Below are positions 42,540 to 55,600 of a stretch of 64,000 bases of DNA, one piece after another. How positions within the stretch are numbered: position 1 is the stretch's first letter; the number at the start of each line of letters is the position of its first letter. The position numbers and the translations under genes were made by a program. The notes beneath the pieces are model-generated. The model was not told where the DNA came from. It ran no database searches and worked only from the letters and a program-made list of their open reading frames with translations. Source of the stretch: Vicia villosa (taxonomy: Eukaryota > Streptophyta > Magnoliopsida > Fabales > Fabaceae); assembly GCF_029867415.1 (NCBI RefSeq), contig NW_026705157.1, positions 806,001-870,000 of the forward strand, in the 5' to 3' direction.

Positions 42540-45500
42540 TGTCATACCCCAAAATTTGCCCATGCTATTTCTCATACACAAAACCAAATCAAAAGACAAA
42601 GCTCCAAAACACAGTCTCCCACACAGAAGTTCTAAACTAGGGTTTGAATAATTCAAAGGAAAATCATTGAATCAATGGCTCAAGGTGGTTCCATAGGGTC
42701 ACTAACATCCCAAAGTATCTCCATATAAAGTTTCAAGTCAAACAGAGCAAATTTAGTCCCTCAAATCCTGACTAGGTCAACAGTCGACTCCCAAGGGCAA
42801 AACAGTCATTATACAGTCAAAACTCAAGATATTTGGTCAACAACATTCTCATAACCCTAAAATCATCATTTGATCAAGGGTTGATCATGATGATGCAAGG
42901 AAAGATCAGAGAAGTCAAAAGTCAAAAGTTACTATTTTGGGCATGAACTGAAAAAGTCAACCAAACTTTGAAAATTCGCCAAATATTCATACTTCATCAG
43001 AAAAATTCCCACCAAAGCTCATGTTGAAGGGAATTCATTCCTCTATCCAATTGTCCAAGAATTAGAGCCCATAGATCAATGGTTCAAGAGATATGGCTTC
43101 ATACATTATAGGTCCTCTTCAAAAGTCAACAAAAAGACACTTTCTTCAAAAGATCATAAAATGAGAATGAAAAATGATTTTGATATGAGACCAAAGACAT
43201 TGGTTAGAGGACTCTCTAAGGTTTCCAAAATGTCCTGGAACACTTCCATACCTCAAAAATTGAGAGAGATAGACCTGGTCAAAGTTGGACTATTTTGGAG
43301 GGAAAAATATGAAAGAATTTGAACATTATTGCAAATGAGCCCAAGTTGTTTTGATTCAAGCTTGATCCACAAGTCATCTAAAGCCCAAGAACCAATTGCC
43401 ACGAATTTACTTGAATTATGTGATTTATTATGAGTTTTTATTCATATTAAAAGTGATTAAAAATCAAAATAAATCATGTAAATAACAAGAAATTTGATTT
43501 GATTCTATTTCCAATCAATTCAATCATCATTTAAACACAATATTGGATACAAATTTCGTGCACAAAAGGATTGGTAAAAGAAGATTGAAATTGAGCCATA
43601 ATTAGAAAGATTTCTTCATAATTTCAATCAAATTTTCATCACATTCAAATCAAGATTCAAAAGAGATTTGATCAATTTCTCTTGACCTAATCATTCCCCT
43701 ATATATACATATCAAGTCCATAGCACAAGGGTTACGTTTTTGCAGCCAAAGAGTGCCTATCCCGAGTCCAAAATCCCTCAAATTTTTCAAACTTCAATTC
43801 TGAAATCTAAGCCAATACAGGTGTTGCAAGTGATCAAGAATTGTTCCTCGAGCGTCATAAAACGATTCCCAATCGTTTTCGAGTTACCAAGCACCAAGAA
43901 CAAAGCACTGTAAGTCATACTTGGTCCGATCCTAATCTTCTTCGATTGCGTTGTTTCAGGCATCCACATCATAATCTAATGGGATATTTGTGTTTATCTT
44001 GATGTGTTTATTGTTTCTGGATGATTTGGTACATTGTTATGCCGTTTTGGGTAAACCACCATGTTAGGGTTCATACCTCCGATTTAGGGGTTTTTGATAC
44101 AGGTTTCGATAGATAAAATTGATGCCCTCATCAGGTTCGTAAGGATCGCACGAATTTAATGGTACCATCGCGAAATACTTTTGTCTTGGTTTGCCTATAT
44201 TCGCTATTTGCAGGGAAAGCATTTATAGCGCTTTTTCTTTTAAGCGCTGTAAAAAGAGGCAATCGCAGAAGTCCAAGGTAGGGGACGACAAGCTGGCGCG
44301 TTCTGATTGGCTGGTTCAAACCAGTTTTTGGCGCATCCAGGTTGTTGGAGCGAACGGATCTCATGCAACACGAAACACGCGTTAGCGTGTACCCTCGCAT
44401 CATCAGCCACTGGATCACATCTAAATGCCATCCAACGCTTCAGGCAGCGCAGGTCTATCATGGTCACACGCGTATCTGCCACACTGGAACGAAAGCTAAG
44501 TATTTTGCAATTTTTTTTAATTTTAATTACACAGCCACGTTTTTATATATATATATACTTTTGTTTTATTTATTGAATTTGTTTTCTTATATAAAAACTA
44601 TATAAAATTTTAATAAATACATTAATATCTATTATTTTAACCTTTTCATATATAACATCTAATATATGTTATTTGTAAAATTTTTCTTAAAATAAATGAA
44701 ATGATTATTTAAATTGTAAAAATCTTTAAAAATTCATATCTATTTTATTTTAATCCTAAAAATTTCCTAAAAATTATTTCTGTACTCGATTCTACTTTTA
44801 TCCCGATTTAATTAATTAGGTCGCGAGACCAATAATTGATTAAATCGTAGGCATTTTATTATTTAAACTATACCATAATTAGGGTTTGTGATGAACATTC
44901 CAACACACTAAAAATTTTATTTTCTTTTCTGTGCATTATCAGGGTTAGCAATATAATTCGCCTCGAGTGCGCGCCTTCAACAAACCTCGAAGATAAGTGT
45001 GCTGCTTTATTTAATTTTATTCTTTTAATTGATTCGTTGTTAGGGTTTGCCTTGCCTTCACCTATTTTCTGCCTTGTTTCAGGGTCAATCCTAAAGGCGC
45101 CTAACAACCATATCAGATCAAATTCGAACCAAAGCTAAGTATTCCCTATTTATTCATTATTAGTTTATTTCTCTTTCATTTTATTTACGTTAACCCTGAT
45201 TATCTTCGAATTAATAATACACTCACGCCTTGTCCGTTTCCTTGTCTGTTCTAATGATCAGAGTCAATGTTTCTGATAAACCTTTGCCCTCAACCCTGTC
45301 AGGCAAACACCAAAGCTAAGTACACTCTCTCTGTTTTACCTTTATTTCATTATTTTATTTTTCTTAATTAATGAAGTCTGCCCTCGAACCGATTATGCAC
45401 TCACCTTCAATTTGCTGTTTCTTCTTTTTTTGTCAGGTTTATCAATTGTCAAAGCTACGTTACTGGTAACCCTGTCTTAATATTTTCTCTGTTTTATTAT

Positions 45501-46459
45501 TACTTGTGTCAACCCTATTAAGGGATCCGCTGGTTACAATTCCCCTCTCCTCCGCTGGTTTCATTTTCCCCCTTCCCTTTATTGCTTTATATTATTATGT
45601 ACTGCGTGGTTAGTAATTTAGGGAGTGCAAGATTGTAATTAACCTAGAATCACTAATTTACAAGATAATATAATTTGAATTGAATCACGTGATTGATGCA
45701 CACACGCACGCTTTTTGGGTAACCCTCTCTGTTGCCTTGTTGCCTGTTGCCTGTTGCCTTTGTGTTTTGCAGAATAAGCCATGTCCCTCGAATTCGAGGA
45801 TACCTCAGCCATGTTGCCTCGATAAAAAGGTCACGACCCTAATGATGCTGCCTTCGATACACAAATGACCTCGACCCTCGGATGTTGCCTACGGAAAAAG
45901 GCTGAGGTATCTTCTGGCTGCCTACGAAATGGCTTATTCTGATCCTTGCCTTAGACTACCTGCCCTTCTATGGCATGGGACAGTCTTATGGCAAAGGATG
46001 CTTCGATGACCCTTCAACCTCCAAACGAAAGGCTTCCTGCCCTCTTATGGCAAGGATAGACCCTTTCATTCTGAAAGGCAAAAAGAGACCTATCATCTGA
46101 GTTTAAGGTAATTGCCCCTAATTGCCTTGCAATGCTCAAACCTTTTTATTATATTCTTTCTCATAATTTTTCAAAAGGGCAACGCTTATTCACAAGCTAA
46201 AGTCCCTATCTTTTTCATCTACTTTTTTTCTAAACAAACGAGCAAGCAAAGCAATTAAGAGCCCATGGAAAACCATGGATGCAAAGGGTGCCTTACACCT
46301 TCCCTTTGCATAAATTACCCCCCGAACTCAGTTTTCTTAAAAGGTTTTTTTCTGTTTCTTTTTGCCTTTCTGATTTGGTTTGGATAAAATAAAAGTCGGT
46401 GGCGACTCATGCTTAACCGCGACATTTCGATCAAATAAAAGTCAGTTCACCGTATTACA
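42540..46459 (+). repeat. 5' LTR of Ogre-like element
   Basis: This very long LTR has no convincing ORF. It has a CTATATATAC TATA-like site near 43702 and, at 45770-45941, a nested stem structure: outer arms CAGAATAAGCCAT/ATGGCTTATTCTG, inner arms GATACCTCAGCC/GGCTGAGGTATC, and a 14-bp palindrome CCTCGAATTCGAGG at 45786. Two AGCGCT motifs spaced by a T-rich stretch lie near 44229-44255. Confidence 0.92.
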
Positions 46460-46463
46460 GAAC

Positions 46464-46480
46464 TGGCGACTCTGCTGGGG
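46464..46480 (+). other. Primer-binding site, Arg-tRNA type
   Basis: TGGCGACTCTGCTGGGG lies four bases after the 5' LTR. This is the primer-site form I associate with Ogre elements, which use an Arg tRNA, and it supports the lineage call independently of the proteins. Confidence 0.8.
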
Positions 46481-47191
46481 ATATTTCGATTAAGAGGGGT
46501 TACCTTAAAAGTTTAGGATTCACTTAAATGTTTTCTATTGCTTGTTTTGCTTGCTTTACTTTTGCAGGGCTGTTTTGGGTATTCTGTTGTGTGAAAGATC
46601 CTAACCCGGATCTGAGTACCTTAGGTATGTGGCATGAGACCAGGGAGGCTGTACGACATGTATCGTTACGGTTGAACTGGTGGCCACCGTTAGTGCGACG
46701 CTTTGGTTTGTCCTGATGGCCCTTGAATCTGATCGAGGAGACATTTGGCTACCGCGTGGTGTCATGAGCACTAATTCGCCCTTAGAACCTTAGTCGAACT
46801 TGACTTTGGCTTATAAGAAGTAGCGAGATGGCTGGCTTCGGATTCCTGACTGAAGCCGGTTGATACTCGATGCTACACTCATTGAGATTGGACTCAAGGG
46901 ATGCTTTTGGCTGGCCGATTGAGTGCTATGTTGAGACAATGCCCACGAGAAAGATCAGGGATATGAGCACCATAGAACCTGGTTACTTTTTAGGACAGGT
47001 TGAACCAACTAAACGAAAGGAAGAAGGGTATATACCTATGAACTTCATGCAAGCCTACCCTTAAGGCAATTGTGTGACTTGTTTGTGTTTGTTAATTACT
47101 TGGCATCATAACATCATAACATCATGACATATCATATCCACTAACAAATTTCAAGGACCGAGAAATTTATATTTACACTGTTTTGTAGGAC

Positions 47192-48535
47192 ATGGCTTTT
47201 TCTACCAGAGATTATGTACGACTCAACTTTGTAGGGATACCTTCTGAACTTAAGGAGCTCGCCTTGGAAGTCCCTGGAGACTCTAAGTTTGCTGAAAGAC
47301 ATGGTTACCTTCTTCGACTGGTCACCTCTCAATTTGAAGAAGATATGATGAGAGTCTTATGCCAATTCTTTGATCCCGAACATCATTGCTTCACTTTTCC
47401 GGATTATCAGTTGGTACCTACTTTGGAGGAGTTCTCAAACTTACTTGGTGTACCTATATCTAAGCATATGCCCTTTACTGGATTGGAAAGCACTCCGAAA
47501 CTCGAGACTATTGCTGCTGCACTTCACCTAAAGAGGTCAGACATCGCCTCCAACTGGGACACCAAGAATGGAGTAGAAGGTCTCTCAGCCAAATTCTTAT
47601 TTGGAAAAGCTCGACAATTTCTGAAGGCCATGAGCTACCATGCTTTTGAAGATGTTTTGGCTTTATTAATATATAGTTTGGTTTTGTTTCCTAATCCTGA
47701 TCAATTTATTGATGTGCACGCAATCAAGATTTTTCTGACTCACAACCCCGTGCCTACACTACTTGGAGATATTCTACATTCCCTTCACTCTCGTATCATG
47801 AAGAAGCGAGGGACTCTTATGTGTTGCACACCCTTGCTGGCTAGGTGGTTTATTTCGCACCTTCCACGCTCAGTAGTCAGAAACGATCAAAAGATGCAAT
47901 GGTCTCGAAGAATCATGTCACTTTCTCACTCAGATATCCGTTGGCACGTTATGTCTCAAGAGTACGTCACTATCATCGATCATTGTGGGAAATTCCCTAA
48001 TGTGCCTCTCCTTGGCATTAGAGGAGGAATCACCTACAATCCTTCATTAGCCCTACGAAAATTTGGTTATGCTCGAAGGGATGGTCCTCATCACTTGCTC
48101 ATTGAAGGGGTTGTTTTCAACTATGAAGAAGATGTTCGTAATCAACGCCAAGAGTTCATACGCGCTTGGAACAAGGTGTACAGGGTGGATAGCAAAAGTT
48201 GGGGGCAAAAGAACTCCCTTCCCTCGGAACCTTATCTTAGATGGGTACGCACTCGCGCTCAACGTTTCGTCATGCCATACCCTTATGTTAGACCTGTGAT
48301 TGTTGAACCTGAATGTGAAGAAAAGGTTCCTTTGGTTGTTCTCCATCCAGACATGCCCACTGATCTAGAAGAACTACAAAAGTCATGGGTTCAATTGAAA
48401 GAAGAAAGGGATACTTTTGAGGCTCAATTCCACGCCAAAGAGAAACAAGTGTTAGAACTCACAAGGCTACTTCAAGCAGAACAGAACGTCAACAGCTTCA
48501 TCGGATCAAAGAGGAAGCGTCCATGGGAAGCTTGA
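47192..48535 (+). CDS. Ogre ORF1-type protein (DUF7745 / plant-mobile-domain-like), 447 aa
   Basis: This ORF begins 733 bp after the 5' LTR, where Ogre elements keep their extra ORF1 before gag. The middle (about residues 40-330) carries hallmarks of that family: CFTFPDYQLVPTLEEFSNLL near 86-105, a stretch on NPVPTLLGDI, TPLLARWFISHLPRS, and FPNVPLLGIRGGITYNP near 280. The C-terminal 55 residues are rich in Glu, Lys and Leu and predict a coiled coil. The function of ORF1 is unknown; resemblance to host plant-mobile-domain proteins suggests a domain swapped between TEs and host genes. The frame is fully open. Confidence 0.85.
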   Translation: MAFSTRDYVRLNFVGIPSELKELALEVPGDSKFAERHGYLLRLVTSQFEEDMMRVLCQFFDPEHHCFTFPDYQLVPTLEEFSNLLGVPISKHMPFTGLESTPKLETIAAALHLKRSDIASNWDTKNGVEGLSAKFLFGKARQFLKAMSYHAFEDVLALLIYSLVLFPNPDQFIDVHAIKIFLTHNPVPTLLGDILHSLHSRIMKKRGTLMCCTPLLARWFISHLPRSVVRNDQKMQWSRRIMSLSHSDIRWHVMSQEYVTIIDHCGKFPNVPLLGIRGGITYNPSLALRKFGYARRDGPHHLLIEGVVFNYEEDVRNQRQEFIRAWNKVYRVDSKSWGQKNSLPSEPYLRWVRTRAQRFVMPYPYVRPVIVEPECEEKVPLVVLHPDMPTDLEELQKSWVQLKEERDTFEAQFHAKEKQVLELTRLLQAEQNVNSFIGSKRKRPWEA

Positions 48536-48805
48536 AGAAATTCTAGTATTGTTATTATTATTCCTAGTTGTTTACATATTCATTTTTGTAAGCCAAAGTG
48601 GCAAAGAACCATAACTAAAGAACAATTTAATTATTATTATTATTATTAACAAAGCTTGTTCTTTCTTCCTTGTTTAAAGTAAATTTAAATTTTAAAGTCC
48701 TTGAAAACATTGCATATGCATAATCATATCATTCATAAAACATCGCATCACAGGTTTCATAAAAACAAATGCCTCATCTTTCCGCTGTTTATTTCAGTAA
48801 GAAAG

Positions 48806-49636
48806 ATGGATCTCGAACAATCTGTCAAAAATCTTCAGGCTCAGAATAACCAATTCCAAAAAGTAATCTTTCACTTGGCCAAGGGGCAAGAAGAATTGAA
48901 GGCACTTCTGATCGAGAAGGAGAAGAATCAATACAAGTATCAAGGTGGTCAAGATAATCAGAGATCCAAGCCTAAGCGGTCATTTATTCCATTACATATG
49001 TCGCTGTCTCGAGCTCTGCAACAACTGCTCAATCAGAACTTGATAACTCTATTGCCTCCATATTCACTTCCTACTAATCCCGCTCCTGGGTACAAGTACC
49101 ATGCAAGATGTGCGTATCATTCAAACAGTCCTGGTCACGATACAGAGGATTGTGGACCATTGAAGCACATGATCCAAGACCTCATTGATTGCAAGATCAT
49201 TGACGTCATTTCACCTGAGAAACCTCATATGGCCAATACTGGGTACAATCAGAAAGGTCGCAATGAACCCAACCAATCTGTGGGGACAATTTTAATCTCT
49301 ACACCAGTTCAACAACAAAGACACAAGTCAGATACATCTAAACGTCAGTTTACAAAGATCAACATGTCACTGGCTCAGGCATTACAACATTTGCTGAGAG
49401 AGAACTTGATTACTCTAAGGGATCCTCCTGTAAAGCCTAACACCTCCGCCCCTAGCTACAAGCCCAGTGCGAGGTGCGCATATCACTCCAACAGCCCTGG
49501 GCATGATACGAATGATTGTTGGCCATTGAAGAACAAGATTCAAGACATGATCGATGCTGGTGAAATTGAATTCTATCATCCTAAGACCCCTGTGGTGATC
49601 ACCGCTCCTATGCCTAATCACGACAAGACTGATTGA
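48806..49636 (+). CDS. Short Gag-like protein with two tandem zinc-knuckle modules, no Pol
   Basis: I start it at the ATG at 48806 (MDLEQS), 276 residues. The same frame is open upstream to an ATG at 48701, but that part looks like leader. Residues 1-40 form a coiled coil. Two copies of one module follow, each MSL(S/A)xALQ(Q/H)LL, xNLITL, then ARCAYHSNSPGHDTxDC and PLKxxIQD(L/M)ID. CX2HX5HX4C is the variant knuckle seen at the Gag C-terminus of Ogre-type elements. The N-terminal capsid part and all of Pol are missing. The ATG is preceded by TTTATTTCAG, a good 3' splice-site match. The protein may bind element RNA for packaging into particles made by an autonomous partner. Confidence 0.75.
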   Translation: MDLEQSVKNLQAQNNQFQKVIFHLAKGQEELKALLIEKEKNQYKYQGGQDNQRSKPKRSFIPLHMSLSRALQQLLNQNLITLLPPYSLPTNPAPGYKYHARCAYHSNSPGHDTEDCGPLKHMIQDLIDCKIIDVISPEKPHMANTGYNQKGRNEPNQSVGTILISTPVQQQRHKSDTSKRQFTKINMSLAQALQHLLRENLITLRDPPVKPNTSAPSYKPSARCAYHSNSPGHDTNDCWPLKNKIQDMIDAGEIEFYHPKTPVVITAPMPNHDKTD

Positions 49637-49639
49637 TGT

Positions 49640-51939
49640 CTAGAAGGATGAACTTTTTAGATCATTAGATTTACTTTCATTTGCAATTTCTATTCTGTTT
49701 ATTTAAACATTCGAATTATGATAGACATTATCTGTTTTAATAATCATCATCAGTGCATTGCATATGTTTGTCTTGAATAAATTATTTCGCTATCACTCTT
49801 TTTTAAATTATGTCGTTACTCTGCATATGTTTTGTGATACTCAACTCCGGCTAAGCTGTAAGCTTTTTAAGGGAGGATGACGAAAATGATACCGCAACCT
49901 CATACAGTATGCTTTTGAGCGGACTATGCTGACGATGTACAGGCATTGTTTCAACTCCTAAACAGTGGAGATATAAGGATGGTAATCCCTCGTCAACCCC
50001 TTTGAGCCTAAGGAGTAGAAGTTTCTTTTTGTACGAAACACCCGCATTTTTAACCTGGGGCAGGGTAGTTCTCAGTTATTTTGGCTGTGCATTCTATTTT
50101 AAGAGAATCACTCTGTACACCTTTCAACAAAGGTTTCAATCACAAGCGTTCATCCGTACACATCAAAGAAGTGTTGGAGATGTCAATCAAAAGCCAATGA
50201 TGGTTCATCAATCATTAAGCAAGGCAGTCAATATCTTTCAAAAAAAAATGAATAAATATATGCACAAAGAAAAGCCTGCTAAGTCAAAAAACAAAAAGAT
50301 GACTTAGGCAAAAATCGAGGCATCCCGCTGACTGTAAGCTTAAAATAGACAGTTCAGGCAAAAGTTAGGGATATCAAAAAATGAAAAAAGAGAAGTCAAT
50401 AAATTCCTGGACGACACAATGTTGTGACTACCGAAAGGAAGAAGTGACTGCCATCTCAAAAATTCTCTTTGCTTGCGAATCATCATCATTATCAAAGGTG
50501 CAAACCCAAAAGTCTCTTGGAACCTGAATGCATAAGCCGAATTTACTGAGTTTAGGACTGAAGATCATCACGAAGAGGGGTGGGTACAATCAAATTTTGA
50601 GCCTTTATCCTTTGTTTCTTAAACCGTGAACCAAGCCACGTTACAACCCTTGAAAGTCCTAACTGAAGCATGGTTAGTTCGAAAGCATACTGTCACGACA
50701 AAGGTATCCTGACTCCTTAAGGTTTACCACAAATGCCGAGTTGATATCACGTTTTTACAAACATCACATTGTTACAAATATCATGTTTTTACAAATATCA
50801 CGCCTTTACATCTCCTGTTTTAACGTTTTTCAAAAACTCAAGACAAACATATGCATTGCATCTCATGAATTCATTATTAAGCATATTCTGCTACATAATT
50901 TCAAATGTTAGCAACAGGACGAACCTGCACAGGGTACAACTAATGACTGAAAGTTATCCCGATAGACAAAATTACTCCGAGAAGCAATGTCTCCCATGTA
51001 TACAAGGGGCATGGCACGTTTGCTCAATCAATCAGGGGCAATCAAGTCAAGATTCCAAGAATCTCTCAAATGCCAAACAATCAAAATCATGCATCTCAAG
51101 TGGATTTCAAACTATTTCCCGATCAATCTGGGGCAATCAAGTCAAGATTCCGAGAATCTCTCAAGGATGCCAAAATAATCAGGGGCATGCATCCAAGTAA
51201 ATCTGAAGCTACTTCCCAACCAACATGGGACATTGTCTTTGGCCTATGATTACTAGAGGCATGTCGCTCATGGTTCACATCCCATAAAGTCCTCGCGAGG
51301 CGAATCTTTCCAAAATTCCTACTAACTAGGGCAAATCTATGCAAGTCCAGTTCGACATCTTGACCAATACTCAGTGACGTGTCCTAATCAAATCCAGGAA
51401 CAGTAATCACTATAATACTGGGGGCAACGTTCAAGGCATCCATGCCTTCCCACAGCTCCAATTTCACAAGATCATATCCCCACAGAGCAATTCTCAAGAA
51501 GATATTTACAAATGCTCTCGTCCCGACAAGGACATAGCTTCCCAACAGAGTTTACATCTTCAACACTGTCGCTCTCCTCCAACATGATTTATCAATATCT
51601 TTATCACCAATCAGGGAACATCAAGTCACTGATCATCTCCAAGCAGAAATCATAAATTCCCAGCTGAGCATCTCCAAATAAGATCAAACATTAAAATCAC
51701 GAAGACATAGAGATTGATTTTCTCAAACAAGACAACATAAATCATATTCACATATCATATGTCATAAACATATTCATACATTGCATGCATTACCTCATGA
51801 AAATTCATACATAACATGCAAAGCTCCTCATTTATTTTGAGAGACTCATTATGTAACCCATGCATCATGACATTACATAAATTTAATCTTACCTTTTGCA
51901 GAATACAGGTACAGACAAACGAACAAAATCTCCAACTTT
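49640..51939. other. Non-coding interior of Ogre-like element
   Basis: These 2.3 kb lack a coding sequence I can defend. A roughly 100-bp duplication lies at about 51020-51195: both copies carry GGGGCAATCAAGTCAAGATT, then C(C/G)AGAATCTCTCAA and a CATGCATC word. The region stands where pro-pol would be in a complete Ogre, but I see no RT or integrase motif in any frame, so pol was replaced or deleted, not just frameshifted. Confidence 0.6.
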
Positions 51940-52495
51940 CCAAGGTCTAATTCATTTACTACGAACGGTAATGACACGATCATTTTCAAGATCTAATTCA
52001 GCTACTACGAACGGTACTGACACGATCAACGCTCGAAGATCTAATTCATTTACCACGAACGGTAATGACACGATCACTTTCAAAGTCTAATTCAGCTACT
52101 ACGAACGGTACTGACACGACAAAAGATCTAATTCGGTTACTACGAACGGTACTGACACGGTCAACTCTCAGAGATCTAATTCTATCATCACGAACGGTGA
52201 AGACACGATCACTGACCTTCTCAGTCTAATTCAGCTACTACGAACGGTACTGACACGACAGAAGATCTAATTCAGATACTACGAACGGTACTGACACGAT
52301 CAACTCTCAGAGATCTAATTCTATCATCACGAACGGTGTAGACACGATCACTGACTTTCCCAGTCTAATTCAGCTACTACGAACGGTACTGACACGACAA
52401 AAGATCTAATTCAAGTATCACGAACGGTACTGACACGATCAATTCCCAAGAATCTAATTCATTTACTACGAACGGTAAATGACACGATCAACGCG
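51940..52495 (+). repeat. Twelve-copy tandem repeat in the 3' untranslated part of the Ogre-like element
   Basis: The core TACTACGAACGGTACTGACA followed by CGA recurs 12 times, each preceded by (A/G)TCTAATTC. Spacing alternates between about 45 and 60 bp because the linkers differ (AAAAGATCTAATTC or ATCAACTCTCAGAG). Some copies read CATCACGAACGGTG. Tandem repeats upstream of the 3' LTR are a known habit of Ogre elements. Confidence 0.9.
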
Positions 52496-52682
52496 CAAAC
52501 AACATCTTCTCAAACTTCAACTACCAGATGGCATCCACAAGCCCATCTCCGACAAAAGTCCCTACTTCAAATAGGGCAAATTTCTTGGTATTCTTATGTT
52601 CAATCATCTTCTACCTTCAGATACCGACTGGCGCGCAAACCACTCTACATCTTCAGGTTTAAGATAATTGAACAGGGGCAGC

Positions 52683-55600
52683 TGTCATACCCCAAAATTT
52701 GCCCATGCTATTTCTCATACACAAAACCAAATCAAAAGACAAAGCTCCAAAACACAGTCTCCCACACAGAAGTTCTAAACTAGGGTTTGAATAATTCAAA
52801 GGAAAATCATTGAATCAATGGCTCAAGGTGGTTCCATAGGGTCACTAACATCCCAAAGTATCTCCATATAAAGTTTCAAGTCAAACAGAGCAAATTTAGT
52901 CCCTCAAATCCTGACTAGGTCAACAGTCGACTCCCAAGGGAAAAACAGTCATTATACAGTCAAAACTCAAGATATTTGGTCAACAACATTCTCATAACCC
53001 TAAAATCATCATTTGATCAAGGGTTGATCATGATGATGCAAGGAAAGATCAGAGAAGTCAAAAGTCAAAAGTTACTATTTTGGGCATGAACTGAAAAAGT
53101 CAACCAAACTTTGAAAATTCGCCAAATATTCATACTTCATCAGAAAAATTCCCACCAAAGCTCATGTTGAAGGGAATTCATTCCTCTATCCAATTGTCCA
53201 AGAATTAGAGCCCATAGATCAATGGTTCAAGAGATATGGCTTCATACATTATAGGTCCTCTTCAAAAGTCAACAAAAAGACACTTTCTTCAAAAGATCAT
53301 AAAATGAGAATGAAAAATGATTTTGATATGAGACCAAAGACATTGGTTAGAGGACTCTCTAAGGTTTCCAAAATGTCCTGGAACACTTCCATACCTCAAA
53401 AATTGAGAGAGATAGACCTGGTCAAAGTTGGACTATTTTGGAGGGAAAAATATGAAAGAATTTGAACATTATTGCAAATGAGCCCAAGTTGTTTTGATTC
53501 AAGCTTGATCCACAAGTCATCTAAAGCCCAAGAACCAATTGCCACGAATTTACTTGAATTATGTGATTTATTATGAGTTTTTATTCATATTAAAAGTGAT
53601 TAAAAATCAAAATAAATCATGTAAATAACAAGAAATTTGATTTGATTCTATTTCCAATCAATTCAATCATCATTTAAACACAATATTGGATACAAATTTC
53701 GTGCACAAAAGGATTGGTAAAAGAAGATTGAAATTGAGCCATAATTAGAAAGATTTCTTCATAATTTCAATCAAATTTTCATCACATTCAAATCAAGATT
53801 CAAAAGAGATTTGATCAATTTCTCTTGACCTAATCATTCCCCTATATATACATATCAAGTCCATAGCACAAGGGTTACGTTTTTGCAGCCAAAGAGTGCC
53901 TATCCCGAGTCCAAAATCCCTCAAATTTTTCAAACTTCAATTCTGAAATCTAAGCCAATACAGGTGTTGCAAGTGATCAAGAATTGTTCCTCGAGCGTCA
54001 TAAAACGATTCCCAATCGTTTTCGAGTTACCAAGCACCAAGAACAAAGCACTGTAAGTCATACTTGGTCCGATCCTAATCTTCTTCGATTGCGTTGTTTC
54101 AGGCATCCACATCATAATCTAATGGGATATTTGTGTTTATCTTGATGTGTTTATTGTTTCTGGATGATTTGGTACATTGTTATGCCGTTTTGGGTAAACC
54201 ACCATGTTAGGGTTCATACCTCCGATTTAGGGGTTTTTGATACAGGTTTCGATAGATAAAATTGATGCCCTCATCAGGTTCGTAAGGATCGCACGAATTT
54301 AATGGTACCATCGCGAAATACTTTTGTCTTGGTTTGCCTATATTCGCTATTTGCAGGGAAAGCATTTATAGCGCTTTTTCTTTTAAGCGCTGTAAAAAGA
54401 GGCAATCGCAGAAGTCCAAGGTAGGGGACGACAAGCTGGCGCGTTCTGATTGGCTGGTTCAAACCAGTTTTTGGCGCATCCAGGTTGTTGGAGCGAACGG
54501 ATCTCATGCAACACGAAACACGCGTTAGCGTGTACCCTCGCATCATCAGCCACTGGATCACATCTAAATGCCATCCAACGCTTCAGGCAGCGCAGGTCTA
54601 TCATGGTCACACGCGTATCTGCCACACTGGAACGAAAGCTAAGTATTTTGCAATTTTTTTTAATTTTAATTACACAGCCACGTTTTTATATATATATATA
54701 CTTTTGTTTTATTTATTGAATTTGTTTTCTTATATAAAAACTATATAAAATTTTAATAAATACATTAATATCTATTATTTTAACCTTTTCATATATAACA
54801 TCTAATATATGTTATTTGTAAAATTTTTCTTAAAATAAATGAAATGATTATTTAAATTGTAAAAATCTTTAAAAATTCATATCTATTTTATTTTAATCCT
54901 AAAAATTTCCTAAAAATTATTTCTGTACTCGATTCTACTTTTATCCCGATTTAATTAATTAGGTCGCGAGACCAATAATTGATTAAATCGTAGGCATTTT
55001 ATTATTTAAACTATACCATAATTAGGGTTTGTGATGAACATTCCAACACACTAAAAATTTTATTTTCTTTTCTGTGCATTATCAGGGTTAGCAATATAAT
55101 TCGCCTCGAGTGCGCGCCTTCAACAAACCTCGAAGATAAGTGTGCTGCTTTATTTAATTTTATTCTTTTAATTGATTCGTTGTTAGGGTTTGCCTTGCCT
55201 TCACCTATTTTCTGCCTTGTTTCAGGGTCAATCCTAAAGGCGCCTAACAACCATATCAGATCAAATTCGAACCAAAGCTAAGTATTCCCTATTTATTCAT
55301 TATTAGTTTATTTCTCTTTCATTTTATTTACGTTAACCCTGATTATCTTCGAATTAATAATACACTCACGCCTTGTCCGTTTCCTTGTCTGTTCTAATGA
55401 TCAGAGTCAATGTTTCTGATAAACCTTTGCCCTCAACCCTGTCAGGCAAACACCAAAGCTAAGTACACTCTCTCTGTTTTACCTTTATTTCATTATTTTA
55501 TTTTTCTTAATTAATGAAGTCTGCCCTCGAACCGATTATGCACTCACCTTCAATTTGCTGTTTCTTCTTTTTTTGTCAGGTTTATCAATTGTCAAAGCTA

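Noticed and set aside
44131..44605. Overlapping ORFs of 64-95 codons on both strands, repeated at 54274-54748
   Set aside because: All are within the Ogre LTR, overlap each other in several frames and show no protein-like composition.
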